Below, in pieces: positions 1-4,704 of a stretch of 6,526 nucleotides of DNA (positions are counted from its first letter, which is position 1; each line of letters opens with the position of its first letter). The notes under the pieces are model-generated. The model ran no database searches. It saw only the letters and a list, made by a program, of their open reading frames with translations, and was not told where the DNA came from. The translations under genes and the position numbers were made by a program. Source of the stretch: Branchiibius sp. NY16-3462-2. Its GTDB lineage: Bacteria > Actinomycetota > Actinomycetes > Actinomycetales > Dermatophilaceae. The stretch lies in NCBI RefSeq assembly GCF_001594145.1, contig NZ_LVCF01000015.1:1-6526 (forward strand), given 5' to 3'.

Positions 1-54
1 AGCCGTGTCGTGCGTCGGCTCGACCTGCTCTTCGTTCATGTCCTGCAGTGTCAT
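1..54 (-). CDS. Start of an open frame inside the IS21-like element (possible istA, partial)
   Basis: An ATG at 52-54 on the minus strand opens 18 codons (MTLQDMNEEQVEPTHDTA) that reach the window edge without a stop. AGGGA lies a few bases upstream as a plausible ribosome binding site; a second in-frame ATG is codon 6. The position, about 130 bp inside the element end and pointing inward, suits the first gene of an IS21 element (istA, the transposase). The 18 residues are too few to show a domain and I do not recognise them, so the product assignment is inferred from context only. Confidence 0.35.
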   Translation of the reverse strand, partial: MTLQDMNEEQVEPTHDTA

Positions 55-137
55 GCGTCCCTATTCCGATCCCGCCCACAGCAGTGGGCGTGTCACGGAC
101 CAGAAACACCGAAACTGCGATAGTCCCGCCATCCCGG

Positions 138-185
138 GGGTCAATTTCCAGTCGGCACTGAAGGGTCAATTTTCAGTCGGCGTTG
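138..185. repeat. Two tandem 23-bp terminal repeats of the IS21-like end
   Basis: Positions 138-160 and 163-185 share 20 of 23 bases, with the shared core GGGTCAATTT.CAGTCGGC, and are offset by 25 bp. They lie in direct orientation within 50 bp of the element boundary. In IS21-type elements such repeats are the transposase-binding sites. The inner copy is slightly diverged (C for T, and AC for GT). Confidence 0.7.
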
Positions 186-781
186 ACACCTAGTTCGTGG
201 TCGGCGAGTTCGTCGACGTTAAGGTCGGCGAGTTCGCTACGGCGTAGAGCCGCGACGAATCCGACCAGGAGCAGGGCCCGGTCGCGTAACCCTCCCAGGT
301 CGGTTTCAGGGTTGGCGATGGTTCGTTTAGTTGACCAGGTGGTGGGGCACGAGTCCAGGACGTCGAATAGGACCGGTGGGTGCAGTGGAGTGGATTGGTC
401 TGGGGGAGTGGCCAGTTGGCGGCGGATGCCTTCCCAGACGGTGACGACGCGGGCGTTGAGGGTGGGGTCGGGCAGGTCGTGCATCCGATGGGCGAATTTG
501 ATCGCCGACAGCCGCCGGGAGATGGTGCCGACCTTGGCGCCGGCGGTGGCCAGCTGGGTCAGGTAGCCAGTGATCGCGGCCGGGTCCGCTGGCAGCGATG
601 AGCGACCATGTTGGGTGCACCAGGTGGTGAATTCGGCCCAGTCGGCTCGGTAGCCGCGCAACGTGTTGGGTGCCCAGGCCGCAGCGGCGTAGCCGGCCTC
701 GGCCGCGGACAGCTGCTCCTGGTCGCCGGCGGCGAGCTCACCGAGGGCAACGGGCGGCTGGTCGGGCTGGACAATACTCAC
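173..781 (-). pseudogene. Tyrosine recombinase, 3'-truncated by the IS21-like element
   Basis: The 202-residue frame has the N-terminal SAM-like core-binding domain of phage-type integrases (about residues 28-125, with APNTLRGYRADWAEFTTWC and TISRRLSAIKFAHR). It then enters the catalytic domain, with GLRDRALLLVGFVAALRRSEL at about 164-184, where R180 matches the first catalytic arginine. Family members are usually about 300-330 residues. The second arginine box (HxxR) and the tyrosine nucleophile are missing. The last residues, VNAD and the stop, are read from the inserted element, whose boundary is at 188. The start is GTG at 779-781; the frame upstream has a stop at 836-838 and no earlier ATG or GTG, and no clear Shine-Dalgarno is visible. 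The protein could bind DNA but should not catalyse strand exchange. Its original role (phage, integrative element or transposon) cannot be told from this half. Confidence 0.8.
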
Positions 782-895
782 CGGTGCATCATCGCGCGAG
801 CAGCCGCCCAGGGCGGTAGTGACGCGGGATTCTGTTCAATTATCCCGTGTAATAGGTGGATACAGACCACAACAGATGTCACCGACACGGAGGGG
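782..895 (-). promoter_or_regulatory. Upstream region of the truncated recombinase, with an inverted repeat
   Basis: No gene is seen here. Positions 822-830 and 842-850 form an inverted repeat (ACGCGGGAT / ATCCCGTGT, 8 of 9 pairs, 11-nt centre). On the minus strand GATAAT (839-844) within it resembles a -10 box for the recombinase about 58 bases downstream, but no convincing -35 box is present. A regulator site overlapping the promoter, or a simple hairpin, are both possible. Confidence 0.3.
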
Positions 896-903
896 TGCAA
901 AAA
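896..903. repeat. Left target-site duplication TGCAAAAA
   Basis: This 8-bp sequence directly precedes the orphan ISL3 left end at 904 and is identical to 4621-4628, directly after the right end of the complete ISL3 copy. ISL3 elements characteristically make 8-bp duplications at AT-rich sites. The pairing shows that 904 and 4620 are the two ends of one insertion. Confidence 0.85.
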
Positions 904-1069
904 GGGGCTTCTCAGATGAGGGTGTAGGTCGGCCGGGCGCGTCGGTCCGCAGATAGACGTCGAGGTCGCCCGACGATGGAGGTTCCTACGCCATCCATCC
1001 GAAAGACCTCGAAGTGACCGACGCTACCCCGCCGGCCGGCTTCGGCCGCCCTGACCTGACCGCCTTCGC
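904..1069 (+). mobile_element. Orphan left end of the ISL3 element (166 bp)
   Basis: These 166 bases align without gaps to 3182-3347, the left end of the complete ISL3 copy, with four substitutions (I count about 97.6% identity). The fragment holds the terminal inverted repeat, the leader region and the first 18 codons of the transposase. Similarity stops abruptly after 1069, where another ISL3-like terminal sequence begins. The end itself looks intact and so should still be a transposase substrate. Confidence 0.92.
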
Positions 1070-1091
1070 GTCTCATCTCAATCGACCCTGA
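1014..1091 (+). pseudogene. Remnant of the ISL3 transposase N-terminus
   Basis: GTG at 1014 corresponds to the transposase start at 3292 of the full copy. The first 18-19 codons (MTDATPPAGFGRPDLTAFA) are shared. After the junction at 1069 the frame continues with six or seven unrelated residues to TGA at 1089-1091. No zinc finger or catalytic domain remains, so it is non-functional. Confidence 0.85.
1070..1084 (+). repeat. ISL3-like terminal sequence abutting the orphan end
   Basis: GTCTCATCTCAATCG at 1070-1084 matches the outermost 15 bases of the complete element's right end, read inward on the minus strand from 4620 (GGCTCATCCCAATCG), at 13 of 15 positions. It starts at the exact base where similarity of the orphan fragment ends. 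Beyond it the sequence differs from the known element. It may be the tip of a related ISL3 element that entered the first copy, or a deletion or rearrangement scar. Confidence 0.5.
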
Positions 1092-1297
1092 TCGAGTCTG
1101 CTGACCCCCTCGACGAGAACGCAGCGACATCACAGCCACCCAACCCCGACCGTCCGGGAAGCCGGGACACGTCACATGGCCTGTGCTGCGGGCGTGTCGA
1201 GTGGGTCGTCCAGGGGCGACGCAGGAGCGTCGACGCGACGTGCTGAGAGGTGGTTCCAGTCGAGCACTAGGACACCGGCTACAGGCATGGCGATAGG
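1085..1297. other. No gene seen; DNA between the IS scar and the regulator gene
   Basis: Open frames here are short and lack ribosome binding sites or recognisable protein features. If 1070 is a second element end, this stretch may be interior DNA of that element, but I see no transposase-like coding. It also serves as the 3' flank of the regulator gene; no clear terminator hairpin was found. Confidence 0.4.
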
Positions 1298-2239
1298 TCA
1301 GGAACGGCGTCGCTCCCTACGCAGGAGGGAGCGCAGAGTCTCGGCGTTCGCGTAGCCGACCCGTAGCGCGATCTCGGCGGAGGTGAGGTCCGTGGTTGCT
1401 GAGAGGTGCCGAGCTCGTTCGATGCGAAGCCGTTGGACGAAGCCGAGCGGAGTGAGGTTGAGCGCCGCACGGACTCGTCGTTCGAGGGTGCGCCGGCTGG
1501 TGCCGAGCGACTGCGCGACGAAGGCGACGTTGAACGGTTCGTCCAGGCGGGCGCGCACGAAGCGTTCGAACTCGACGACGATCGGGTCTTCGTGCCGGAG
1601 ATGTTCGTAGGCGACGAAGGCCGCCTGCGACGGACGCTCGTCGATGATGAGGAGCTTGGCGACATGTTGGGCCAGGTCGGGGCTGATCGATCGCACGAGT
1701 GAGAGCGCGAGGTCGATGTGGGCGAACGCGGCGCCGGCGGTGACGAGGTTCCCGTCGACCACGACCATGGTGTCGAGATCGAGGGCGACGGTCGGATAGC
1801 GCTTCAGGAACTCCGGCCCCAGGAACCAGCTGGTCGTCGCCCGCCGATGATGCATCCGTCCGGTCTCGGCGACAGCGAACACGCCGGTGCACGCCGCGGC
1901 GATCCGGGTGGTCGCGTCGTCGAGACGCCCGAGCGAGGCGATGACCGAACGAGCATCTCGGCTCTGGAGGGCGTCGTTGGTAGCGGCGGCCGTGAGGGTT
2001 CCAAGCGCAGGGACGACGACCACGTCGAACTCTGCGGACTCCGACAGCGGGTGGTCCACCGACAGGGTCATCGATGCTGTCGTGGTCACTCGCCGTTTCG
2101 GTCCGAGGATGGCGAGTTCGATCGGGTCGATCCGCGGGTCGACATCGCCGCGGGCTGCGTCGGCCACCCGCATGATGTCGATGACCGACGCGACCGCCGA
2201 ACCGAAGCAGCCGTCGATCGCGATCAGTCCGATACGCAT
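1298..2239 (-). CDS. GlxA-family AraC-type transcriptional regulator (DJ-1/PfpI domain plus HTH)
   Basis: The 313-residue protein starts with a DJ-1/PfpI amidotransferase-like domain (about 1-185). It has MRIGLIAIDGCFGSAVAS at the start, FDVVVVPALG near 71-80, and the nucleophile-elbow motif AACTGVFAVAETG with C117, which in this regulator family is thought to sense or bind a ligand rather than catalyse. A C-terminal AraC domain follows, with helix-turn-helix one at about 238-259 (VAQSLGTSRRTLERRV) and two at about 286-308 (AEIALRVGYANAETLRSLLRR). The frame is open upstream to 2332, but the ATG at 2237-2239 is chosen because MRIGLIAIDG is the typical family start. No strong Shine-Dalgarno precedes it, so translation may be leaderless. 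The protein ends just after helix-turn-helix two, some 10-15 residues earlier than usual, without the closing (T/S)PxxYR motif. It is divergent from the monooxygenase-like gene and probably regulates it. Confidence 0.88.
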   Translation of the reverse strand: MRIGLIAIDGCFGSAVASVIDIMRVADAARGDVDPRIDPIELAILGPKRRVTTTASMTLSVDHPLSESAEFDVVVVPALGTLTAAATNDALQSRDARSVIASLGRLDDATTRIAAACTGVFAVAETGRMHHRRATTSWFLGPEFLKRYPTVALDLDTMVVVDGNLVTAGAAFAHIDLALSLVRSISPDLAQHVAKLLIIDERPSQAAFVAYEHLRHEDPIVVEFERFVRARLDEPFNVAFVAQSLGTSRRTLERRVRAALNLTPLGFVQRLRIERARHLSATTDLTSAEIALRVGYANAETLRSLLRRERRRS

Positions 2240-2347
2240 GGCGTGAACAATAGCAATACTGTCGTATACGCCACTTCTCACCGGCCCTTGCTCGTCATAC
2301 GCTGAACTCGCTTCATCAAGAAACCTCGACACCTAGGAGAACCCCTC
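2240..2347. promoter_or_regulatory. Shared divergent promoter/operator region of regulator and monooxygenase-like gene
   Basis: This 108-bp gap separates two divergent starts and must hold promoters for both. It is more AT-rich than its surroundings near 2246-2275. CGTATACG (2262-2269) is a perfect 8-bp palindrome and a possible operator core. On the minus strand TATTGC and TATTGT stand close to the regulator start as candidate -10 boxes, consistent with a short or absent leader. On the plus side AGGAGA (2335-2340) is a good ribosome binding site for the gene at 2348. The promoter assignments are tentative. Confidence 0.45.
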
Positions 2348-2659
2348 ATGTCCACACCCGCATCACTTCCGTATGCCTTCGTCGCCAAGATCGTCGCGGC
2401 CGATGGACAGCACGACGCGCTCGCCGATCTGCTCGCTGGCGCTGTCGCGCTCGCCAACGAAGAAGTAGGAACGATTGTCTGGTTCGCGGTCAGGACCCAC
2501 GCCGACACCTTCTGGATCTTCGATGCATTCCCCGACGAGGCCGCTCGCGACGCCCACGCCAACGGCGCCATCGTCGCAGCCCTGATGGCCAACCAGCACC
2601 TCCTCGGCGCAGCACCCGAGATCCTGGCGGCCGACGTCCTCGCGTCCAAGCTCCCGTAG
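2348..2659 (+). CDS. Antibiotic-biosynthesis-monooxygenase (ABM) domain protein, putative quinol monooxygenase
   Basis: The 103-residue protein is the size of single-domain ABM proteins such as the YgiN type, which form ferredoxin-like dimers and oxidise quinol or polycyclic phenolic substrates without metal or cofactor, or act in detoxification. Visible family features are a first strand FVAKIVAADGQHDALADLLA (about 11-30), a central strand TIVWFAVRT, the pattern DTFWIFDAFPDEAARDAHANG (53-73) with H70, and the closing region QHLLGAAPEILAADVL. ATG at 2348 follows AGGAGA at a spacing of seven bases, an unambiguous start. There is no signal peptide, so it is cytoplasmic. It is a monocistronic passenger gene divergent from the GlxA-type regulator and probably under its control. 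The substrate cannot be read from sequence. Confidence 0.85.
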   Translation: MSTPASLPYAFVAKIVAADGQHDALADLLAGAVALANEEVGTIVWFAVRTHADTFWIFDAFPDEAARDAHANGAIVAALMANQHLLGAAPEILAADVLASKLP

Positions 2660-2877
2660 TCCGCCAACGCACGAGACGATCGCGCCCCGCCGAGCCGTCG
2701 CCAGGTCGCGACGCAACGCCACGCTGCGTTGCCGAGCGGTGCGAGGCCTATCGGCACACGGACAGGATGCCGGCCGCGAGCGCTCAGCCGGCGAGGGGTC
2801 CGTCGCAGAGGAGAGCGACGTCGGTGTCGGGCAGAGCCGTGAGGCCAGCGCATCGCGCGACCACCAGAAGCGAACCG
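2660..2877. other. No gene seen; one small hairpin downstream of the ABM gene
   Basis: Frames in this stretch lack start signals and family features. A hairpin with stem GCAACGC (2713-2719) and GCGTTGC (2726-2732) and a 6-nt loop lies 54 bp after the ABM stop. It has no following T-run and is at best a weak terminator. Confidence 0.4.
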
Positions 2878-2907
2878 CCCCTGCCCTGCGTTTCCGCAGG
2901 TCAGGGG
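2878..2907 (-). terminator. GNRA-loop hairpin after the tRNA-like remnant
   Basis: Positions 2878-2890 and 2895-2907 pair at 12 of 13 positions, with a GAAA tetraloop on the minus strand. The hairpin begins 10 bases beyond the 3' end of the tRNA-like sequence, where a tRNA terminator would sit. There is no T-run after it, which is common for actinobacterial terminators. Its right arm also belongs to the larger inverted repeat 2888-3019, so it could instead be part of that structure. Confidence 0.45.
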
Positions 2908-3019
2908 CTGTTCGCCGGAGCCGCCTGTCGGAATCGAACCGACGACCTAATCACGTCGGCTTTGCGTCTACCGCTTGATGCGCCCACTGGGCGAACGAGC
3001 CGCTGACCTGCGCAAACGC
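2888..3019. repeat. 30-bp imperfect inverted repeat enclosing the tRNA-like remnant
   Basis: The left arm 2888-2916 and right arm 2990-3019 are inverted copies that match at 27 of 30 positions (two substitutions and one single-base indel). They share GCGTTT.CGCAGGTCAG and GTTCGCC. The enclosed spacer is 73 bp, the length of a tRNA, and it carries the tRNA-like sequence. A transcript of either strand could fold into one long hairpin closed around that core. Confidence 0.85.
2917..2989 (-). pseudogene. tRNA-Thr-like remnant (intact 3' half, degenerate 5' half); possible attachment site
   Basis: On the minus strand the 3' half is canonical: variable loop AGGTC, T-arm GTCGG-TTCGATT-CCGAC (2943-2927), acceptor strand AGGCGGC (2926-2920), discriminator T, then CC but not a full CCA. 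This matches my memory of the actinobacterial tRNA-Thr(CGT) 3' half. The 5' half fails: no GCCGCCT acceptor partner is present and no anticodon arm with a proper 7-nt loop can be drawn. CGGTAGA (minus strand of 2967-2973) recalls a D-arm at roughly the right distance. An intact 3' half joined to foreign 5' sequence is what integrative elements leave at a tRNA attachment site; a decayed tRNA gene is the alternative. Antisense translation of the area gives RNRTDDL, the familiar tRNA artefact. A working tRNA is unlikely. Confidence 0.6.
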
Positions 3020-3181
3020 CGAGCGTGGGGGACGCCGCCATCCGGTGGTGACCGACGACGACCGACCAGTACCGACCGTTTCACCGGAGCTTGCGGCGGC
3101 GTCGAAGCCGAGCAAGCTCCATTCCTTTAGCTCACCGCGCCCTCCTCCTCGCCGGTCCCGTCGTCGTCGAAGACGTTTCAG
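3020..3181. other. No gene seen between the inverted repeat and the complete ISL3 copy; one hairpin
   Basis: The only clear structure is an inverted repeat, GGAGCTTGC (3086-3094) and GCAAGCTCC (3112-3120), with an inner GGC/GCC pairing. It is followed by ATTCCTTT and so resembles a weak plus-strand terminator with no gene directly before it. The last eight bases before the ISL3 copy (CGTTTCAG, 3174-3181) are not repeated on the other side of that copy. Confidence 0.5.
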
Positions 3182-4620
3182 GGGGCTTCTCAGATGAGGG
3201 TGAAGGTCGGCCGGGCGCGTCGGTCCGCAGATAGACGTCGAGGTCTCCCGACGACGGAGGTTCCTACGCCATCCATCCGAAAGACCTCGACGTGACCGAC
3301 GCTACCCCGCCGGCCGGCTTCGGCCGCCCTGACCTGACCGCCTTCGCTCGACTCGACGGCCTCGGTCTGAGCGTGACTGGACAACGACTTGAACCGGATC
3401 GTGCGGTCCTCGCGTGCCGCGTGGTGGAACCAGATCAGTGGTGCCGACGGTGCGGCAGCGAAGGCGCTGCTCGTGACACCGTGATCCGGCGGTTGGCCCA
3501 CGAGCCGCTGGGCTGGCGACCGACCGTGCTGGAAGTTGTAGTGCGCCGCTACCGCTGTGCCGACTGCGGACACGTGTGGCGCCAAGACACCAGCGCCGCG
3601 GGGGAGCCACGCGCGAAGCTCTCGCGCACCGGGCTGCGGTGGGCGCTGGAAGGGATCGTGGTCGCACACCTCACCGTCGCCCGTGTCGCCGAGGGACTCG
3701 GGGTCGCGTGGGACACCGCCAACAACGCGGTCCTGGCTGAGGGCAAGCGGCTGCTGATCAACGACCCCACGCGGTTTGAGGGCGTGAAGGTCATTGGCGT
3801 CGATGAGCACGTCTGGCGCCACACCAGGCGTGGCGACAAGTACGTCACCGTGATCATCGACCTCACCCCGGTCCGCGATGGCGCCGGCCCAGCAAGGCTG
3901 CTGGACATGGTCGAGGGCCGGTCGAAGGCGGCGTTCAAGACCTGGCTCGCCGACCGCGACGACGCCTTCCGTGACGCGGTCGAGGTGGTCGCGATGGACG
4001 GCTTCACCGGGTTCAAGACCGCCGCTGCAGAGGAGATCCCGGACGCGGTCACGGTGATGGATCCCTTCCACGTCGTGCGGCTGGCCGGTGACGCCCTCGA
4101 CAGGTGCCGGCGCCGGGTCCAACTCGCGATCCACGGGCACCGTGGGTTCAGGGACGACCCGCTCTACAAGTCGCGGCGCACGCTGCACACCGGCGCGGAC
4201 CTGCTCACCGACAAGCAGAGCGACAGGCTACGCGCGCTGTTCGTTGATGACGCTCACGTCGAGGTCGAGGCGACCTGGGGTGTCTACCAGCGCATGATCG
4301 CCGCCTATCGCCACGAGGACCGGCAACGTGGTCGCGAGCTCATGGAGAAGCTGATCACCGACCTCAGCGCCGGCGTCCCCAAGGTGCTCACCGAGCTCAC
4401 CACCCTGGGCCGGACCCTGAAGAAGCGAGCCGCTGACGTGCTCGCCTACTTCGAACGACCCGGCACCAGCAACGGGCCGACCGAGGCGCTCAACGGACGG
4501 CTCGAACACCTGCGCGGCTCCGCACTCGGGTTCCGCAACCTGACCAACTACATCGCCCGAAGCCTGCTCGAGACCGGCGGCTTCAGACCCCAACTCCTAC
4601 ACCCCCGATTGGGATGAGCC
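3182..4620 (+). mobile_element. Complete ISL3-family insertion sequence (1439 bp)
   Basis: The element has a left inverted repeat at 3182-3206 and a right one at 4596-4620, a single transposase gene filling most of its length, and a size normal for ISL3 (about 1.3-1.5 kb). The left boundary is fixed by comparison with the orphan end at 904, which sits directly beside the target duplication. The transposase stop codon lies inside the right repeat. The flanks 3174-3181 (CGTTTCAG) and 4621-4628 (TGCAAAAA) do not match, so this copy did not simply insert here alone; its right flank pairs with the flank of the orphan left end. Confidence 0.9.
3292..4617 (+). CDS. ISL3-family transposase
   Basis: The 441-residue protein, intact and of normal family length, catalyses cut-and-paste transposition of the ISL3 element. 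It carries an N-terminal zinc-binding region with C51/C54 (WCRRCG) and C89/C92 (YRCADCG), a helix-turn-helix at about 127-151 (LTVARVAEGLGVAWDTANNAV), and a DDE catalytic domain. The catalytic residues are probably D171 (GVDEHVW), D236 (VAMDGF) and E398 (GPTEALNGR). MDPFHVVRLA (256-265) and GFRNLTNY near the end are typical of the family. The start is taken as GTG at 3292; no strong Shine-Dalgarno precedes it, with GGAGG only some 30 bases upstream. The stop TGA (4615-4617) overlaps the right inverted repeat. No frameshift or internal stop is present, so it is probably active on its own ends and on the orphan left end at 904. Confidence 0.95.
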   Translation: MTDATPPAGFGRPDLTAFARLDGLGLSVTGQRLEPDRAVLACRVVEPDQWCRRCGSEGAARDTVIRRLAHEPLGWRPTVLEVVVRRYRCADCGHVWRQDTSAAGEPRAKLSRTGLRWALEGIVVAHLTVARVAEGLGVAWDTANNAVLAEGKRLLINDPTRFEGVKVIGVDEHVWRHTRRGDKYVTVIIDLTPVRDGAGPARLLDMVEGRSKAAFKTWLADRDDAFRDAVEVVAMDGFTGFKTAAAEEIPDAVTVMDPFHVVRLAGDALDRCRRRVQLAIHGHRGFRDDPLYKSRRTLHTGADLLTDKQSDRLRALFVDDAHVEVEATWGVYQRMIAAYRHEDRQRGRELMEKLITDLSAGVPKVLTELTTLGRTLKKRAADVLAYFERPGTSNGPTEALNGRLEHLRGSALGFRNLTNYIARSLLETGGFRPQLLHPRLG

Positions 4621-4628
4621 TGCAAAAA
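4621..4628. repeat. Right target-site duplication TGCAAAAA
   Basis: Identical to 896-903. It directly follows the right inverted repeat of the complete ISL3 copy and completes the 8-bp duplication around the block 904-4620. Confidence 0.85.
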
Positions 4629-4647
4629 CCTTCGTTTGCGCTACATG

Positions 4648-4692
4648 CGTGAGTGGGGTCCTCAACCGTTTTGGTTGAGGACCCCACTCACG
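4648..4692 (-). terminator. Strong hairpin terminator downstream of fdhA
   Basis: Positions 4648-4667 and 4673-4692 form a perfect 20-bp stem with the 5-nt loop GTTTT. It ends 12 bp beyond the fdhA stop codon. No T-run follows on either strand, but long uninterrupted stems of this type serve as terminators in actinobacteria. It would stop fdhA transcription before the insertion, and would also stop read-through from the ISL3 transposase toward fdhA. Confidence 0.75.
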
Positions 4693-4704
4693 GGATGCGG
4701 CTTG

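Larger units (their letters stand above)
1..188 (-). mobile_element. End of an IS21-like insertion element (partial, runs off the window)
   Basis: Read on the minus strand from 188 inward, the sequence starts TGTCAACGCCGACTG and then carries two copies of a repeat built on ACTGaAAATTGACCC. Tandem transposase-binding repeats of this kind behind a TGT terminus are what I know of IS21-family ends; the assignment is from memory of the family. The boundary at 188 is supported independently because the recombinase reading frame on the other side loses its family character exactly there. The other end and the target duplication lie outside the window. A reading frame begins about 134 bp inside the end and points into the element, as a transposase gene would. 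Confidence 0.55.
904..4620. mobile_element. 3.7-kb ISL3-bounded composite insertion with passenger genes
   Basis: The block begins with a 166-bp orphan left end of an ISL3 element, carries a GlxA-type regulator, a monooxygenase-like gene and a tRNA-like remnant, and ends with a full ISL3 copy in the same orientation. Identical 8-bp repeats (TGCAAAAA) flank only the outermost ends. The outer inverted repeats, 904-928 and 4596-4620, match at 17 of 25 positions in an ungapped alignment, including the inner nine bases GGGTGTAGG; the inner left end at 3182 has GGGTGAAGG instead. The transposase of the full copy could act on the outer pair. Whether the block transposed as a unit or arose by recombination into a resident copy cannot be decided here. 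Confidence 0.75.

Noticed and set aside
303..310. TTTCAGGG, resembling the left flank of the complete ISL3 copy (3176-3183)
   Set aside because: It overlaps the IS boundary by two bases, lies inside the recombinase gene, and is not next to any IS end. A chance match.
1718..2305. 195-residue plus-strand frame opposite the regulator
   Set aside because: Antisense shadow; rich in Arg, Asp and Gly and with no ribosome binding site.
2240..2332. Longer regulator starting at 2332
   Set aside because: It would overlap the entire divergent promoter region. The family start MRIGLIAIDG fits the ATG at 2239.
2917..2989. Functional tRNA gene
   Set aside because: The 3' half is canonical, but no acceptor-stem partner and no anticodon stem with a 7-nt loop can be drawn. 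It is recorded as a remnant.
2767..3006. Small plus-strand frame with the phrase CRNRTDDL
   Set aside because: This is the well-known antisense translation of a tRNA T-arm region, not a protein.
3040..3082. Repeated ACCGAC units as a possible CRISPR or iteron array
   Set aside because: The units are 6 bp, irregularly spaced and few. This is ordinary low-complexity GC-rich sequence.
3190..4188. 332-residue minus-strand frame across the ISL3 transposase
   Set aside because: It is the antisense shadow of the transposase and its leader, with low-complexity content and no family features.
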